A DNA stretch of 38,817 nucleotides from Petrotoga sp. 9PW.55.5.1 (lineage in GTDB: Bacteria; Thermotogota; Thermotogae; Petrotogales; Petrotogaceae), in contig NZ_AUPM01000002.1 in assembly GCF_003265365.1 (NCBI RefSeq), positions 10,556 to 49,372 on the forward strand. The letters are read 5' to 3'. The translations under genes were made by a program, and so were the position numbers. This document shows, piece after piece, positions 6,001 to 16,278 of this stretch. The notes under the pieces were generated by a model. The model was given only the letters and a program-made list of their open reading frames with translations, was not told the origin of the DNA and ran no database searches. Every line of letters starts with the position of its first letter. Position 1 is the first letter of the stretch.

Positions 6001-7506
6001 TTGAAAAAGGCACTTCTGTTTATGTATGTTTTTTTTATCTTTTCATCCATTTTTTCTATAAATGTCGATGGGTTTTATAAATCTATAGACCTTGTTAATG
6101 AAAGTATGGGAAAGGTTTTTTTTAATTTTACCAACAATAAAAACAATAATATTCTAGTTAGTTTTGAAGATCCAATAAAATCAAATAATATTCAAATAGA
6201 GTATATTCAGGAATTTTATCTTTCGCCTCATGAATCAAGAGAGGTTGAGTTTAATATAACAAATATTGATAATATACAAGGAAATGATTATATAATTATT
6301 CCTGTTTCTGTAAAAGAGTATTTTTCTGAAAAAATAAAGGTTTTTCAATATACATTTCCAATAGTTATAAAAGCTTCTTTTTTCGAAAGAACAAATATTG
6401 TTGCGGATTTAGAAATTCAATTTGGTGAACCTTTTATATCGGGTGAATATAATTCAGGGGTGTTTTTCCCTATAGAATTAGTCAATAAAAGTATTTGGGA
6501 AATAGAACTTTGGGGAAGTATTATTTTGTATTCGTTAGAAAATAATCAGTTGGTTTTTCAAAAGGATTTTCCTAAAGAACAATCTATAACTTTGTTTCCT
6601 AATACAAAAAAAGGAAAAGACCTGTTTTTTGAAAAATATTTAGAGCCTGGTAAGTATAAAATAAGAATTGAGATTCACTACGGGTATAAAGATTTTTTTG
6701 AGAATATACATATTTACGAAAAAGAATTCAACATAACCAGTAATTTATATTCAGATAGGAAAGAACTTAATTTAAAAACCAATGTAGACTATATGTACGT
6801 AAATATCCCCAAAACCATGAGTTCAAGAGAGTACATTACAACCCCACAAGAGAGTTCTTTTAAAATAATTAACAACGATATTTTAGATATGCAACTTGAT
6901 ATACTAACTGAGGTATCTTCTTCTACATTTAATCCTGAACGGATGGTAGATAATGAAAAATTCTTAATTGTACCTCAAAAACAATTTATTCTTGAAAGTT
7001 CAAAATACAAAGATATTGAGGTTATAGCGGATTTTCGAAGGGCAAATTTAATTGAAATGAATGGTGAATATTTTACAAATATTCTTCTATTTGCGCATTC
7101 AAAAGGAGAAGAAAATCTTCAAAAAAGAATTGAACTACCTTTTATTTTTGATTTCGGGGATAATATATACAATATAGATTCATCTACAAAAATAGAGGAT
7201 GTTAATTCCTTGAATGCCTTTTATGATGAGGTTGATTTAAGTTTTGAAATTCAAAATAAAGGAAATTCCTCTGTTTATGTCAGTACGACCATCAAAAAGT
7301 GGAATTCAACTACTAACAGACAAGTAGGAAAAGATATAACTGTTGGAGAATTAAATTATTTAATACCAGGAGATAATATAGAATTTTTTACACAGTTAGA
7401 TGTTGAGTTGGGAATTGATAAAATATTTGTGAAATTCAGTTATTTCAAAGGTTCTAATCCCAATGAACTTTTAGATATTCAAACGCATATTATAGATTTA
7501 AATTAA
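6001..7506 (+). CDS. Exported beta-sandwich protein, possibly PapD-like; function unknown
   Basis: A signal peptide (positively charged MKK, hydrophobic residues 4-20) marks export across the inner membrane. The mature 480 residues are rich in alternating hydrophobic/polar strands. Two stretches, around residues 60-125 and 315-385, resemble periplasmic pilus-chaperone or Ig-like modules: a proline- or serine-terminated 'LSPHESREVEF' type turn followed by long beta strands, and 'FLIVPQKQFILESSKYKDIEVIADF' style segments (the latter shown only in part of its length). This similarity is by eye and weak. The start is TTG with GGAAGGAG upstream. The gene lies 16 bp before the secretin-N0-like gene, so the two are probably co-expressed and may work together in the envelope. 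No catalytic motif was seen. Confidence 0.6.
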   Translation: MKKALLFMYVFFIFSSIFSINVDGFYKSIDLVNESMGKVFFNFTNNKNNNILVSFEDPIKSNNIQIEYIQEFYLSPHESREVEFNITNIDNIQGNDYIIIPVSVKEYFSEKIKVFQYTFPIVIKASFFERTNIVADLEIQFGEPFISGEYNSGVFFPIELVNKSIWEIELWGSIILYSLENNQLVFQKDFPKEQSITLFPNTKKGKDLFFEKYLEPGKYKIRIEIHYGYKDFFENIHIYEKEFNITSNLYSDRKELNLKTNVDYMYVNIPKTMSSREYITTPQESSFKIINNDILDMQLDILTEVSSSTFNPERMVDNEKFLIVPQKQFILESSKYKDIEVIADFRRANLIEMNGEYFTNILLFAHSKGEENLQKRIELPFIFDFGDNIYNIDSSTKIEDVNSLNAFYDEVDLSFEIQNKGNSSVYVSTTIKKWNSTTNRQVGKDITVGELNYLIPGDNIEFFTQLDVELGIDKIFVKFSYFKGSNPNELLDIQTHIIDLN

Positions 7507-7522
7507 ATTTAAGGAGAAAAAA

Positions 7523-8941
7523 GTGAAGAAGTATACTTTAACATTATTTTTTATACTATACATAACCTTTTGCTTTTCTAATATATATTTAGAATTTTAT
7601 GAAACTCCATTAAAAGATGCTTTAAAAGAGATTGAAGAAAAGAGTGATTCAGTTATTTTAACTGTTCCAAGTATCAAAGGGGTAAAAAGTAAAATAATTA
7701 ATACAGTTGATGTAAAAAACGCTCTTGACATATTATTGTATGGGACTCCTTATGATTATAAGATTGTAGATGACGATGTATATATCATAGGAAATTTTGA
7801 TTATTTTAGAAAGAGTTTCGCAGCGAATTCAACACAGATAATGTTTGAAAATTTAGATCTATCAAAAGTATCGCATGTTCTTTCTTTGCTAAATCAAAGG
7901 GTTTCACAAATTCCTAATACAACTAATATAGTTGTTTTTGGGAATGATTCGCTTAGTTATTCAATAGAGAATTTTTTTAGGTATTTGGATGAAAATGCAG
8001 GAGAGAATAAAGATATTCTATATCTTTCTTTGCATGAAATTTCACAAGATGTATTTGATTACTTACTTTTGCTGGAAGGTGTTTCAGAAAATAACCTACT
8101 TGATAACAAAGATTCTATAGGTTTTTTGGAAAACTATTTTTCTTATTTAACAGAGTTAAAAAAAGTTGATTACTTTGAAACTTTTCAGCACGCTCAAAAG
8201 AAAAGTGAAAACTCTGTAATAAAAGAGAACATACTAGATTTGGTAGGAATAGAAACACAGGTAGAATTCACAAACTTAGTTAGCTCCAACCAGAACAATT
8301 ATTTTTTGTTAGAAAAAGATGAAGAATACTATATTTTAGTTTTGTCGATAATCAATTTATATAATATTTCGAAGAATTATAAAACAACAGACTCAGAAGA
8401 TCTATTTTTTATTAAGATGAATATAAATTATAACTTTAACACCGGTAATTATCTTCCAACTTCAATAGTAACTTTTTATGGAAATGAGTTAGGTGTTTCT
8501 TCTGATTTTAAAAATTACATAAGTTTTTTATTTAGAACTAACCTTTTCGAAAAATTTAGAATAGGCGTAAGTCTGGAAAATGAAGAAGAAGTATTGAATG
8601 TAAAATTACTTTTGGATGATTATGAAAAGTTTGATAGATTTGACTTATATGGTGTTTTGCAGATAAATAATCAAATAAATAACTTAGATAATATTCTCAA
8701 TAGTATTCGAGGTTTGGATTACGATCTATTTCTTATCAATGATTTCAAAATCGGGGAAAAGGAAAAGTTACAAATACTAACTTTCCCCGGAATAGGGGTA
8801 GAGATTCCAAAAGACGGTAAGTCAGCTTTGCACTTTAATTTTGCAGTTATGGGCGGATTACAACTTGAAAGAATGAAGATTTCTCTTTCTTATTCATTTT
8901 ATCATGAAATTCATTCGATCAATTTATCTTTTAATTTTTAA
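7523..8941 (+). CDS. Secretin N-domain-like (STN/N0-N1) exported protein with barrel-like C-terminus
   Basis: A signal peptide (residues 1-19) is followed by an STN/secretin-N0-like module, about residues 21-90: FYETPLKDALKEIE, a VPSIKGVKS strand, the VDVKNALDILLYGTPYDY helix and the final DDVYIIG strand. Residues ~103-155 look like an N1-type ring-building module ending in FFRYLDENA. The classical secretin domain is not seen. Instead, after a helical middle region, the last ~180 residues have short amphipathic strands and end in ...INLSFNF, the terminal phenylalanine pattern of outer-membrane beta-barrels. This suggests an outer-membrane protein of the toga with periplasmic N-domains. The start is GTG with AAGGAG. 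It sits between the exported protein at 6001 and a two-component system. Function is unknown. Confidence 0.6.
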   Translation: MKKYTLTLFFILYITFCFSNIYLEFYETPLKDALKEIEEKSDSVILTVPSIKGVKSKIINTVDVKNALDILLYGTPYDYKIVDDDVYIIGNFDYFRKSFAANSTQIMFENLDLSKVSHVLSLLNQRVSQIPNTTNIVVFGNDSLSYSIENFFRYLDENAGENKDILYLSLHEISQDVFDYLLLLEGVSENNLLDNKDSIGFLENYFSYLTELKKVDYFETFQHAQKKSENSVIKENILDLVGIETQVEFTNLVSSNQNNYFLLEKDEEYYILVLSIINLYNISKNYKTTDSEDLFFIKMNINYNFNTGNYLPTSIVTFYGNELGVSSDFKNYISFLFRTNLFEKFRIGVSLENEEEVLNVKLLLDDYEKFDRFDLYGVLQINNQINNLDNILNSIRGLDYDLFLINDFKIGEKEKLQILTFPGIGVEIPKDGKSALHFNFAVMGGLQLERMKISLSYSFYHEIHSINLSFNF

Positions 8942-8964
8942 TTTTTAGTTTGGGGAGGATAAAA

Positions 8965-9639
8965 ATGTATAGAATTTTGGTAGTAGAAGATGATAGATCA
9001 ATTTCAAGATTGTTGGAGTTGGAACTTACTCATGCTGGATATCAAGTAAAAGTAGCCAAAGATGGAGATGAGGCATTAAATTTCTATGAAAATTTTAAGC
9101 CTGATGTTATATTATTGGATATAATGTTACCTGTAAGAGATGGATTTGAGGTAGCTCAAGCTATAAGAGAATTCGACAAAGACGTTGGCATAATAATGTT
9201 AACTGCTAGGGGTGAATTAGAGAGTAAGGTTAAAGGTCTTAAAAATTCTGATGATTATGTGGTTAAACCTTTTGAAATTGAGGAAATATTAGCAAGAATA
9301 GATTCTCTTTTGAGAAGGCTGGGAAAGACTAAAGAATTGATTAAAGTGGGAGATATTGAAATATATCCCAAAACGATGGAAGTTTTTGTAAAAAAGAAGA
9401 ATGTTCATCTGAGTTTAACCGAGTTTAATATCTTAAAATTATTGGCAATAAACAAAAATTTGGTTGTGTCAAAAGAGAAGATTTTGGAAGAAGTTTGGGG
9501 TTATTATGACGAAGAAAACAATAATTTAGTTGAGGTGTATATAAATTATCTCAGAAAAAAATTAAAAGATTCATCTCAAAATATAGAAACGGTGAGAGGT
9601 GTTGGTTACATTGTTAGGGAGAAAGAAAATAAAACATAG
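8965..9639 (+). CDS. OmpR/PhoB-family response regulator
   Basis: The receiver domain (residues 1-115) has the acidic pair VVEDD at 8-10, the phosphoacceptor Asp52 in LLDIMLP, Thr in MLTAR and the Lys in VVKPF. The C-terminal winged helix (about 125-224) has LTEFNILKLL, VWGYYDEE and VYINYLRKKLKD-TVRGVGYIV, which are typical OmpR DNA-binding elements. It should bind DNA as a dimer when phosphorylated by the adjacent kinase. ATG at 8965 is used because GGGGAGGA lies just upstream; a TTG at 8950 precedes that site. The end overlaps the kinase start, so the pair is translationally coupled. Its place after two envelope-protein genes suggests control of an envelope function. Confidence 0.93.
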   Translation: MYRILVVEDDRSISRLLELELTHAGYQVKVAKDGDEALNFYENFKPDVILLDIMLPVRDGFEVAQAIREFDKDVGIIMLTARGELESKVKGLKNSDDYVVKPFEIEEILARIDSLLRRLGKTKELIKVGDIEIYPKTMEVFVKKKNVHLSLTEFNILKLLAINKNLVVSKEKILEEVWGYYDEENNNLVEVYINYLRKKLKDSSQNIETVRGVGYIVREKENKT

Positions 9640-10957
9640 CGCTATTTTTAGGCAAACAATAGTATTTACGGCAGTTACTATGGCCATAGTTCTTGCTATA
9701 GTAGGTGTTGTTAGGGTTGTTTTTATTCAATTTACTCTTCAAAGTTACAACGAATTGTACATTTCACAGTTAAATGTAAGTGGAGGGACTAGAGGAAATC
9801 CAAAGAATACAGAAGATCCAATAGAGTTACTTTATCAGATTATGCAGGACTCAAGTGTTTTAAGAAGAAGTTTGTTATCAAACAGGATAGTTATACTTGA
9901 TGGGACATTGATTTCAGATCCATATGGTTTGATAGACACTAACTTCAAAATACCAAGATTACCGTATTTATACGAATCAGGAGGTATGTATTACATCTTT
10001 GCTGGAATTCCTGTATTTGGTTCGTCACTTCTAATAGTAGGTGGTCCTTCGCTTGAGTTAACGGCACTTTTAGAGAGTTTTGAGAAAGCTGTTTTTTGGA
10101 TAATAACCTTCGGTTTTTTCATATCTTTGCTAGTTTCCTACCTTCTTGCAAAAGACGCACTTAAACCTGTTGTTAAAATGTCAGAACAAATTTCAAAAAT
10201 AGATGCACAGAATATCGATGAGAGAATTCCCGAACAAAAATCAAAAGAGTTTGACATTTTTGCAAAAAAACTAAATTCTATGCTTGAAAGAATCGAAGAC
10301 GCTTTTGAGGTGCAAAACCAATTTGTATCTGATGTGTCTCACGAATTAAGAACCCCTCTAACTTCTATAAATGGATATATAAAGATGCTTAAAAGATGGG
10401 GAAAAGATGACCCTAAAATTATGGAAGAATCGTTAAACAGTATAGAAGCCTCAAACGAATATTTAAGGGATTTGGTGGAAAAATTATTGCTTCTAACTAA
10501 AAATGATTATTCGATAGAAAGAAAAGATGTAGAAGTTTTATCAGTAGTGGAAGAAATATTAGAATTATTTAAATTGGAATTAGTAGATTTTAAAGTTAAG
10601 ATAGAAGGCGAAAGTTTTACTGTTTCTACTTCAAAAGAATATTTATCGTTGATCTTGAAAATCTTGATTGAAAATGCGATAAATTATTCAAAAGATGAAA
10701 AAGAACTTACAATTAAACTTGATCCACAGCAAAAAATCATAGCTATTAGCGATAAAGGTATAGGTATAGAAAAAGAAAAGTTAAAGAACATCTTTGAAAG
10801 GTTCTACAAAGTAGATTTTTCAAGAAGCGATAAAAGCCATGGGTTGGGTTTGTCAATTGCAAAAAGGGTTGCAGAAAATTTAGATATAGAATTAAAACCA
10901 GACTCAGAGCTAGGCAAAGGAAGCACTTTTACTTTAGTTTTCAAACAGAATGAATAA
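9611..10957 (+). CDS. Sensor histidine kinase, two-component partner of the upstream regulator
   Basis: The architecture is classical: membrane span 1 at about residues 12-38, a ~115-residue extracytoplasmic sensor region, span 2 at about 155-178, HAMP (~180-235), HisKA with the phosphoacceptor His244 in VSDVSHELRTPL, and a HATPase domain with N box ENAINYS, G1 DKGIGI, F box FERFYK and G2 GLGLSI. The start is uncertain: GTG 9599, TTG 9602 and TTG 9611 are in frame. TTG 9611 best fits the GAGAGGTG site and begins with a basic stretch before span 1. The gene overlaps the end of the response regulator. The sensor domain is not a recognised type, so the signal is unknown. Confidence 0.92.
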   Translation: MLGRKKIKHSAIFRQTIVFTAVTMAIVLAIVGVVRVVFIQFTLQSYNELYISQLNVSGGTRGNPKNTEDPIELLYQIMQDSSVLRRSLLSNRIVILDGTLISDPYGLIDTNFKIPRLPYLYESGGMYYIFAGIPVFGSSLLIVGGPSLELTALLESFEKAVFWIITFGFFISLLVSYLLAKDALKPVVKMSEQISKIDAQNIDERIPEQKSKEFDIFAKKLNSMLERIEDAFEVQNQFVSDVSHELRTPLTSINGYIKMLKRWGKDDPKIMEESLNSIEASNEYLRDLVEKLLLLTKNDYSIERKDVEVLSVVEEILELFKLELVDFKVKIEGESFTVSTSKEYLSLILKILIENAINYSKDEKELTIKLDPQQKIIAISDKGIGIEKEKLKNIFERFYKVDFSRSDKSHGLGLSIAKRVAENLDIELKPDSELGKGSTFTLVFKQNE

Positions 10958-10984
10958 CTAATTTTTTGGCAGGAGGTATTTTTT

Positions 10985-12118
10985 TTGATCTACTTTGATA
11001 ACAACGCTACTACAAAAGTTGATGATGAAGTTGCAGATATTATTTTAAAGTATATGAAAGAACTATATGCCAATCCCAATTCCATCCACCAATTTGGTGT
11101 TGATATAGAAAACGATATGGAAGAAGCAAGAGAACAAATCTCAGAGTTACTTAAAGTCTTACTCACTGAGATTTTTTTTACATCTTGTGCAACAGAGTCA
11201 ATAAACTGGGTCTTAAAAGGCGTTGCAAAGGCTAATAAAAATAGAGGAAATCACATAATAACTTCGTCTATAGAACATTCTGCCGTTATAAACACAGTGG
11301 AACAATTAGAAAGAGAAGGTTTTGAAATAACTTATCTAAATGTTGACAAAAATGGGGTTATAAACTTAGATGAATTATCCAAAAGTATCAGAGATGATAC
11401 CATTTTAGTTAGTTTAATGGCAGCAAACAACGAGGTGGGTACTATACAGCCTGTTGAAGAAGCGTATAAAATAATAAAACAAAAAAATAGTGAAACGTAC
11501 TTTCATATAGATGGTGTACAGGCTATTGGCAAAATTCCGTTTGATTTAGAAAAGTGTCAGTGCGATTTTGCCTCTTTTTCCGCTCATAAATTTCATGGTC
11601 CTAAGGGGGTTGGAATTTTATACAAACATAGAGGAAGAAGAATATTTCCATTCATTACTGGTGGTTCTCAAGAAAATGGCATGAGGGCAGGGACACAAAA
11701 CGTTCCTGGCATCGTTGGAACTTCACTTGCCTTAAAAAAAGCTTTTCAACACGTTGAGATTATGGAAAATAAAATAAGAAAAATAAGGGATGATTTAGCT
11801 CAAGAATTATCCAAACTAGGGGCGAAAATAGTAACTCCTTTAGACAATTCTGTTCCAAATACTTTAGCTTTTTTCTTTCCAAAATTACGAGGCGATATTA
11901 TCGTCAATGCTCTTTCAGAAGATGAAATCTACGTATCGACTACTTCTGCATGTTCTAGCAAAATCAAATCCTTTAGTAGAGTTATGGAAAGTATGGGTTA
12001 CAGTGATGAAGCCTCAAGAGGTATGGTGCGAATTAGCCTGTCACACCTGAATAACTCCGATGAGGCCGAATTATTCGTAAATAAGTTAAAATATGTGCTA
12101 AAATTTTTGAATTATTAG
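10985..12118 (+). CDS. Cysteine desulfurase (NifS/IscS-like class V aminotransferase)
   Basis: This is a PLP-dependent enzyme that removes sulfur from cysteine for Fe-S cluster or thiocofactor assembly. It has YFDNNATT at residue 3, the EHSAV segment near 97-101, the PLP-binding Lys202 in SFSAHKFHGPKG, and the GGSQENGMRAGTQNV motif. The catalytic Cys323 lies in TTSACSSK. The 377-residue length and the short loop around Cys323 place it with the NifS/IscS group rather than SufS. The start is TTG preceded by GGAGG. It follows the histidine kinase by 27 bp, with no scaffold gene (iscU) next to it, so its sulfur acceptor is elsewhere. Confidence 0.92.
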   Translation: MIYFDNNATTKVDDEVADIILKYMKELYANPNSIHQFGVDIENDMEEAREQISELLKVLLTEIFFTSCATESINWVLKGVAKANKNRGNHIITSSIEHSAVINTVEQLEREGFEITYLNVDKNGVINLDELSKSIRDDTILVSLMAANNEVGTIQPVEEAYKIIKQKNSETYFHIDGVQAIGKIPFDLEKCQCDFASFSAHKFHGPKGVGILYKHRGRRIFPFITGGSQENGMRAGTQNVPGIVGTSLALKKAFQHVEIMENKIRKIRDDLAQELSKLGAKIVTPLDNSVPNTLAFFFPKLRGDIIVNALSEDEIYVSTTSACSSKIKSFSRVMESMGYSDEASRGMVRISLSHLNNSDEAELFVNKLKYVLKFLNY

Positions 12119-12134
12119 CTTTTTAATGTATAAT
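12107..12134 (+). promoter_or_regulatory. Putative sigma-A promoter for yicC-remA-gmk-rpoZ
   Basis: TTGAAT (12107-12112) and TATAAT (12129-12134) are separated by 16 bp. The -35 overlaps the last codons of the cysteine desulfurase gene, and the predicted start point lies a short distance before the GGGGG ribosome site of yicC. This would start an independent transcript for the conserved housekeeping block. Confidence 0.6.
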
Positions 12135-12156
12135 ATCAGTTAAAGGGGGCGAAAAT

Positions 12157-13035
12157 ATGAGAAGTATGACCGGTTATGGGAGATTAACAAAAATTATTGG
12201 GGATTATAGTTATAATATTGAAATTAAATCTCTTAATTCAAAGTCTTTAAACGTAAATACAAATATTTCATATATATTCTCTCCTTTAGAAATTAAAATT
12301 CAGAGTTTTTTAAAAGATTACTTTCAAAGAGGCACTTTAAAAGTGTTTGTAGATATTAAACTTTTAAAGACTGAAGACATCGTTGATATCGATATGGGTT
12401 TAGCCAAATCTTATTACAATGCCCTCGATAATATCATAAATGAATTACATTTAACTGATGATGTTGATCTCGACACTCTTCTTAAATTTAGAGATATTAT
12501 AAAAGTTTCTATCGATGAAGAAAAAATAAATGTTATCTGGGAAGGAATGAAACAAGTTTTAAAAGAAGTCATAGAAATGGTATTAAATTACCAAAAAGAG
12601 GAAGGCCAAGACCTTAAACGTTACCTTGAAGGTTATATAAATGAATTGAAGCAAGTAATAGAAAAAATATCAGAAAATTCTGATAAAATGAAAGAAAAAT
12701 ATAGGGACCAGTTAAAAAATAATATTAATTCGATAATAAATGGTTTTCAAAATGTTGATGAAAATAGGCTTGAAATGGAGATTGCTCTTTTAGCGGAAAG
12801 ATCAGATATAAACGAAGAGATAGATCGTTTAAAAAGTCATATTAATAGGTTTAACGGTCTTCTAGAAGAAGATAAAGACAGTATAGGGCAAGAGCTGGAT
12901 TTTATTTGTCAAGAAATGCATAGAGAATTCAATACAATCGCCTCCAAATCAAAAATATTAGAAATAACCAACCTTTCCTTGGAAGGAAGAACTCTAGTTA
13001 ATAAAATTCGGGAACAAGTACAAAATGTACATTAG
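12157..13035 (+). CDS. yicC: YicC/YloC family endoribonuclease-like protein
   Basis: The N-terminus begins with the hallmark MRSMTGYGR and continues with EIKSLNSKSLNV and SPLEIKIQSFL. The C-terminal DUF1732-type region has LEMEIALLAERSDINEEIDRLKSHI and the closing QELDFICQEMHREFNTIASKS block. Members act as oligomeric ribonucleases implicated in small-RNA turnover in other bacteria. The length of 292 residues is standard. ATG at 12157 follows AAAGGGGG. The order yicC-remA-gmk-rpoZ is a conserved gene string in Firmicutes and relatives, supporting the assignment of all four. Confidence 0.92.
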   Translation: MRSMTGYGRLTKIIGDYSYNIEIKSLNSKSLNVNTNISYIFSPLEIKIQSFLKDYFQRGTLKVFVDIKLLKTEDIVDIDMGLAKSYYNALDNIINELHLTDDVDLDTLLKFRDIIKVSIDEEKINVIWEGMKQVLKEVIEMVLNYQKEEGQDLKRYLEGYINELKQVIEKISENSDKMKEKYRDQLKNNINSIINGFQNVDENRLEMEIALLAERSDINEEIDRLKSHINRFNGLLEEDKDSIGQELDFICQEMHREFNTIASKSKILEITNLSLEGRTLVNKIREQVQNVH

Positions 13036-13104
13036 AAAATTTTATATACTAAGTTAATAGAAAAATAGTCATTTATTTTTATTTTGTTTGTGGAGGTGCT
13101 CTTT

Positions 13105-13392
13105 ATGTACGGATTAATAAACATTGGCTTTGGGAACGTTGTTGTTGGCGATAGGGTAATAGCAATAGTTACACCCACTTCTCAACCGTTAAAAAGGTTA
13201 AAAGAGGTAGCCGAACAACAAGGGAAACTTTTAGAAGTTAACCATGGAAGAAAAACTCGTGCATTTATAATAACAGACTCTGGACACGTTATAGCCAGTG
13301 CAATTCAGCCCGAAACAATTACCAACCGTTTTCTGCAGAATTTTTATGATATAGAAAAGGCTTTAGACAAAATACGTAAGGAAGTTCCATAA
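13105..13392 (+). CDS. remA: RemA/DUF370 family DNA-binding regulator
   Basis: The 95-residue protein carries the DUF370 pattern: [19 protein letters not shown] at the N-terminus, SQPLKRL, and [20 protein letters not shown], the conserved basic segment. In Bacillus the homologue RemA is a multimeric DNA-binding activator of biofilm-matrix genes. In a bacterium with an outer toga the targets are unknown. ATG at 13105 is selected because GGAGGTG lies seven to eight bases upstream; an earlier TTG at 13084 precedes it. It lies 70 bp after yicC and two bases before gmk. Confidence 0.9.
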   Translation: MYGLINIGFGNVVVGDRVIAIVTPTSQPLKRLKEVAEQQGKLLEVNHGRKTRAFIITDSGHVIASAIQPETITNRFLQNFYDIEKALDKIRKEVP

Positions 13393-13394
13393 TA

Positions 13395-14012
13395 ATGAAA
13401 GGATTGCTATACATAATTAGTGGACCATCAGGTGCTGGTAAATCTACTATAATAAAAGCCTGCTTGAAAAAAATTTTTGGTTTCACTTTCTCTGTTTCTT
13501 ATACTACTAGATCTAAAAGGCCTGGAGAAGTCGATGGAGAAGATTATTTTTTTATAGATTTAGATACTTTTATGAAAATGAAAGAAAACGGTGAATTTTT
13601 AGAATGGGCAAACGTTCATGGCAACTATTATGCAACCTCCAAAAAGTTTGTGGAAGAAAAATTACAAGAATCTTATGGACTAGTTTTAGATGTTGATGTA
13701 CAGGGTGCTTTAAATATAAAAAAAAGTTATCAAGACGCCGTTTATATATTTATCTTACCTCCTTCGAGTGAGGACTTAAAAAAGAGATTAACAAAAAGAG
13801 GAACCGAATCAGAAGAAGCTTTAGAAAGAAGATTAAAAAATTCCCAATGGGAAATGTCTATGATGAATGAATTTAATTATGTTTTAGTAAATTGTGATAT
13901 CGAAGAATCTACAAACCAACTTTTATCTATACTTGTATCAGAACAATTAAAATATGTTAGGTACAAAGAAGAAAAAAAGCCACTTTATTTCTTTAAAAAA
14001 AGAAAAGTATAA
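13395..14012 (+). CDS. gmk: Guanylate kinase
   Basis: The enzyme phosphorylates GMP to GDP with ATP. Walker A is GPSGAGKST at residues 10-18, followed by SVSYTTRSKRPGEVDGEDYFF, the GMP-binding signature of the family (key residues S35-R42 and Y52). FLEWANVHGNYYAT and LDVDVQGA follow, then the lid RLTKRGTESEE and the C-terminal NCDIEES. The length of 205 residues is normal. It begins two bases after the remA stop, with the ribosome site inside remA. Its position directly upstream of rpoZ is the usual arrangement. Confidence 0.96.
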   Translation: MKGLLYIISGPSGAGKSTIIKACLKKIFGFTFSVSYTTRSKRPGEVDGEDYFFIDLDTFMKMKENGEFLEWANVHGNYYATSKKFVEEKLQESYGLVLDVDVQGALNIKKSYQDAVYIFILPPSSEDLKKRLTKRGTESEEALERRLKNSQWEMSMMNEFNYVLVNCDIEESTNQLLSILVSEQLKYVRYKEEKKPLYFFKKRKV

Positions 14013-14036
14013 TCTTAACGGATGAGGTGAAACTTT

Positions 14037-15561
<1,525 letters not shown>

Positions 15562-15567
15562 TTATAC

Positions 15568-16266
15568 ATGCCGAACGCTTTTTATGGTAAAAAAACTAAC
15601 GAAATTATAATTCTAGATGAGGAAGAGACCTCTCACTTAAAAGTTACGCGCAAAAAAACAAACGAGCTGATACAAGTTATAACAGGTGATGGATTTTTAT
15701 ACAAGGCAAAGATAAATAAAATAGGTAAAAAACAAACAACTCTTGAAATTTTAGATAAAGAAGACAAAAGCGAAAGCTATGAGCCATATATATCAATTTA
15801 CTTTGGAATGAGTAAATGGAACAGAACGCAATTTCTTCTTGAAAAGCTAGTGGAGTTAAGAGTAAATCAATTTTATGTTTTTCGTGGAGAAAAATCAGAT
15901 ATAAAGTATAAAAACTTAATTAAATTCCAAAAGGCTATAATAGAAGCTTGTAAACAAACAATTTATCCTGTTATCCCCCAGATAGATTTTACTAACTTAG
16001 AAAGTATTCCTAAAGAAAATACAATAATTTTAGACTTAATTGAAAACAGAAAAAATATTAAAAGCTTTCTTAAAGAAAATAAAAAGCTTAAAAACATTAA
16101 CATTGTTATAGGACCAGATTCAGGTTTTTCTGAAAATGAAAAAAATTACTTTTGTTCTAATGGGTTTGAAATTATGAACTTAGGAAACAGTATTTTTCGT
16201 TTTGAAACTTCTGCAATTTACACAGCAAGCATTATCAATTATGAATTTGATAGGCTAAACATTTAG
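15568..16266 (+). CDS. rsmE: 16S rRNA (uracil1498-N3)-methyltransferase RsmE
   Basis: This is a SPOUT-fold methyltransferase. The N-terminal PUA-like domain has EEETSHLKVTRKK and ITGDGFLYKAKI. The knotted C-terminal domain has EKLVELRVNQFYVF, EACKQTIYPVIPQI and IVIGPDSGFSENE, followed by the NLGNSIFRFETSAI segment, equivalent to the usual LG-x-x-ILRxETA SAM-binding knot. The 232-residue length fits. The start ATG at 15568 lies six bases after the serS stop, with a modest ribosome site within the serS end, so coupling is likely. The F for L and S for A replacements in the knot motif are mild variations. Confidence 0.9.
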   Translation: MPNAFYGKKTNEIIILDEEETSHLKVTRKKTNELIQVITGDGFLYKAKINKIGKKQTTLEILDKEDKSESYEPYISIYFGMSKWNRTQFLLEKLVELRVNQFYVFRGEKSDIKYKNLIKFQKAIIEACKQTIYPVIPQIDFTNLESIPKENTIILDLIENRKNIKSFLKENKKLKNINIVIGPDSGFSENEKNYFCSNGFEIMNLGNSIFRFETSAIYTASIINYEFDRLNI

Positions 16267-16278
16267 GGGGTGAATTTT

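Noticed and set aside
13036-13104. Separate promoter for remA in the yicC-remA gap
   Set aside because: Only a TATACT-like box is visible, with no -35 or extended -10, too weak to call.
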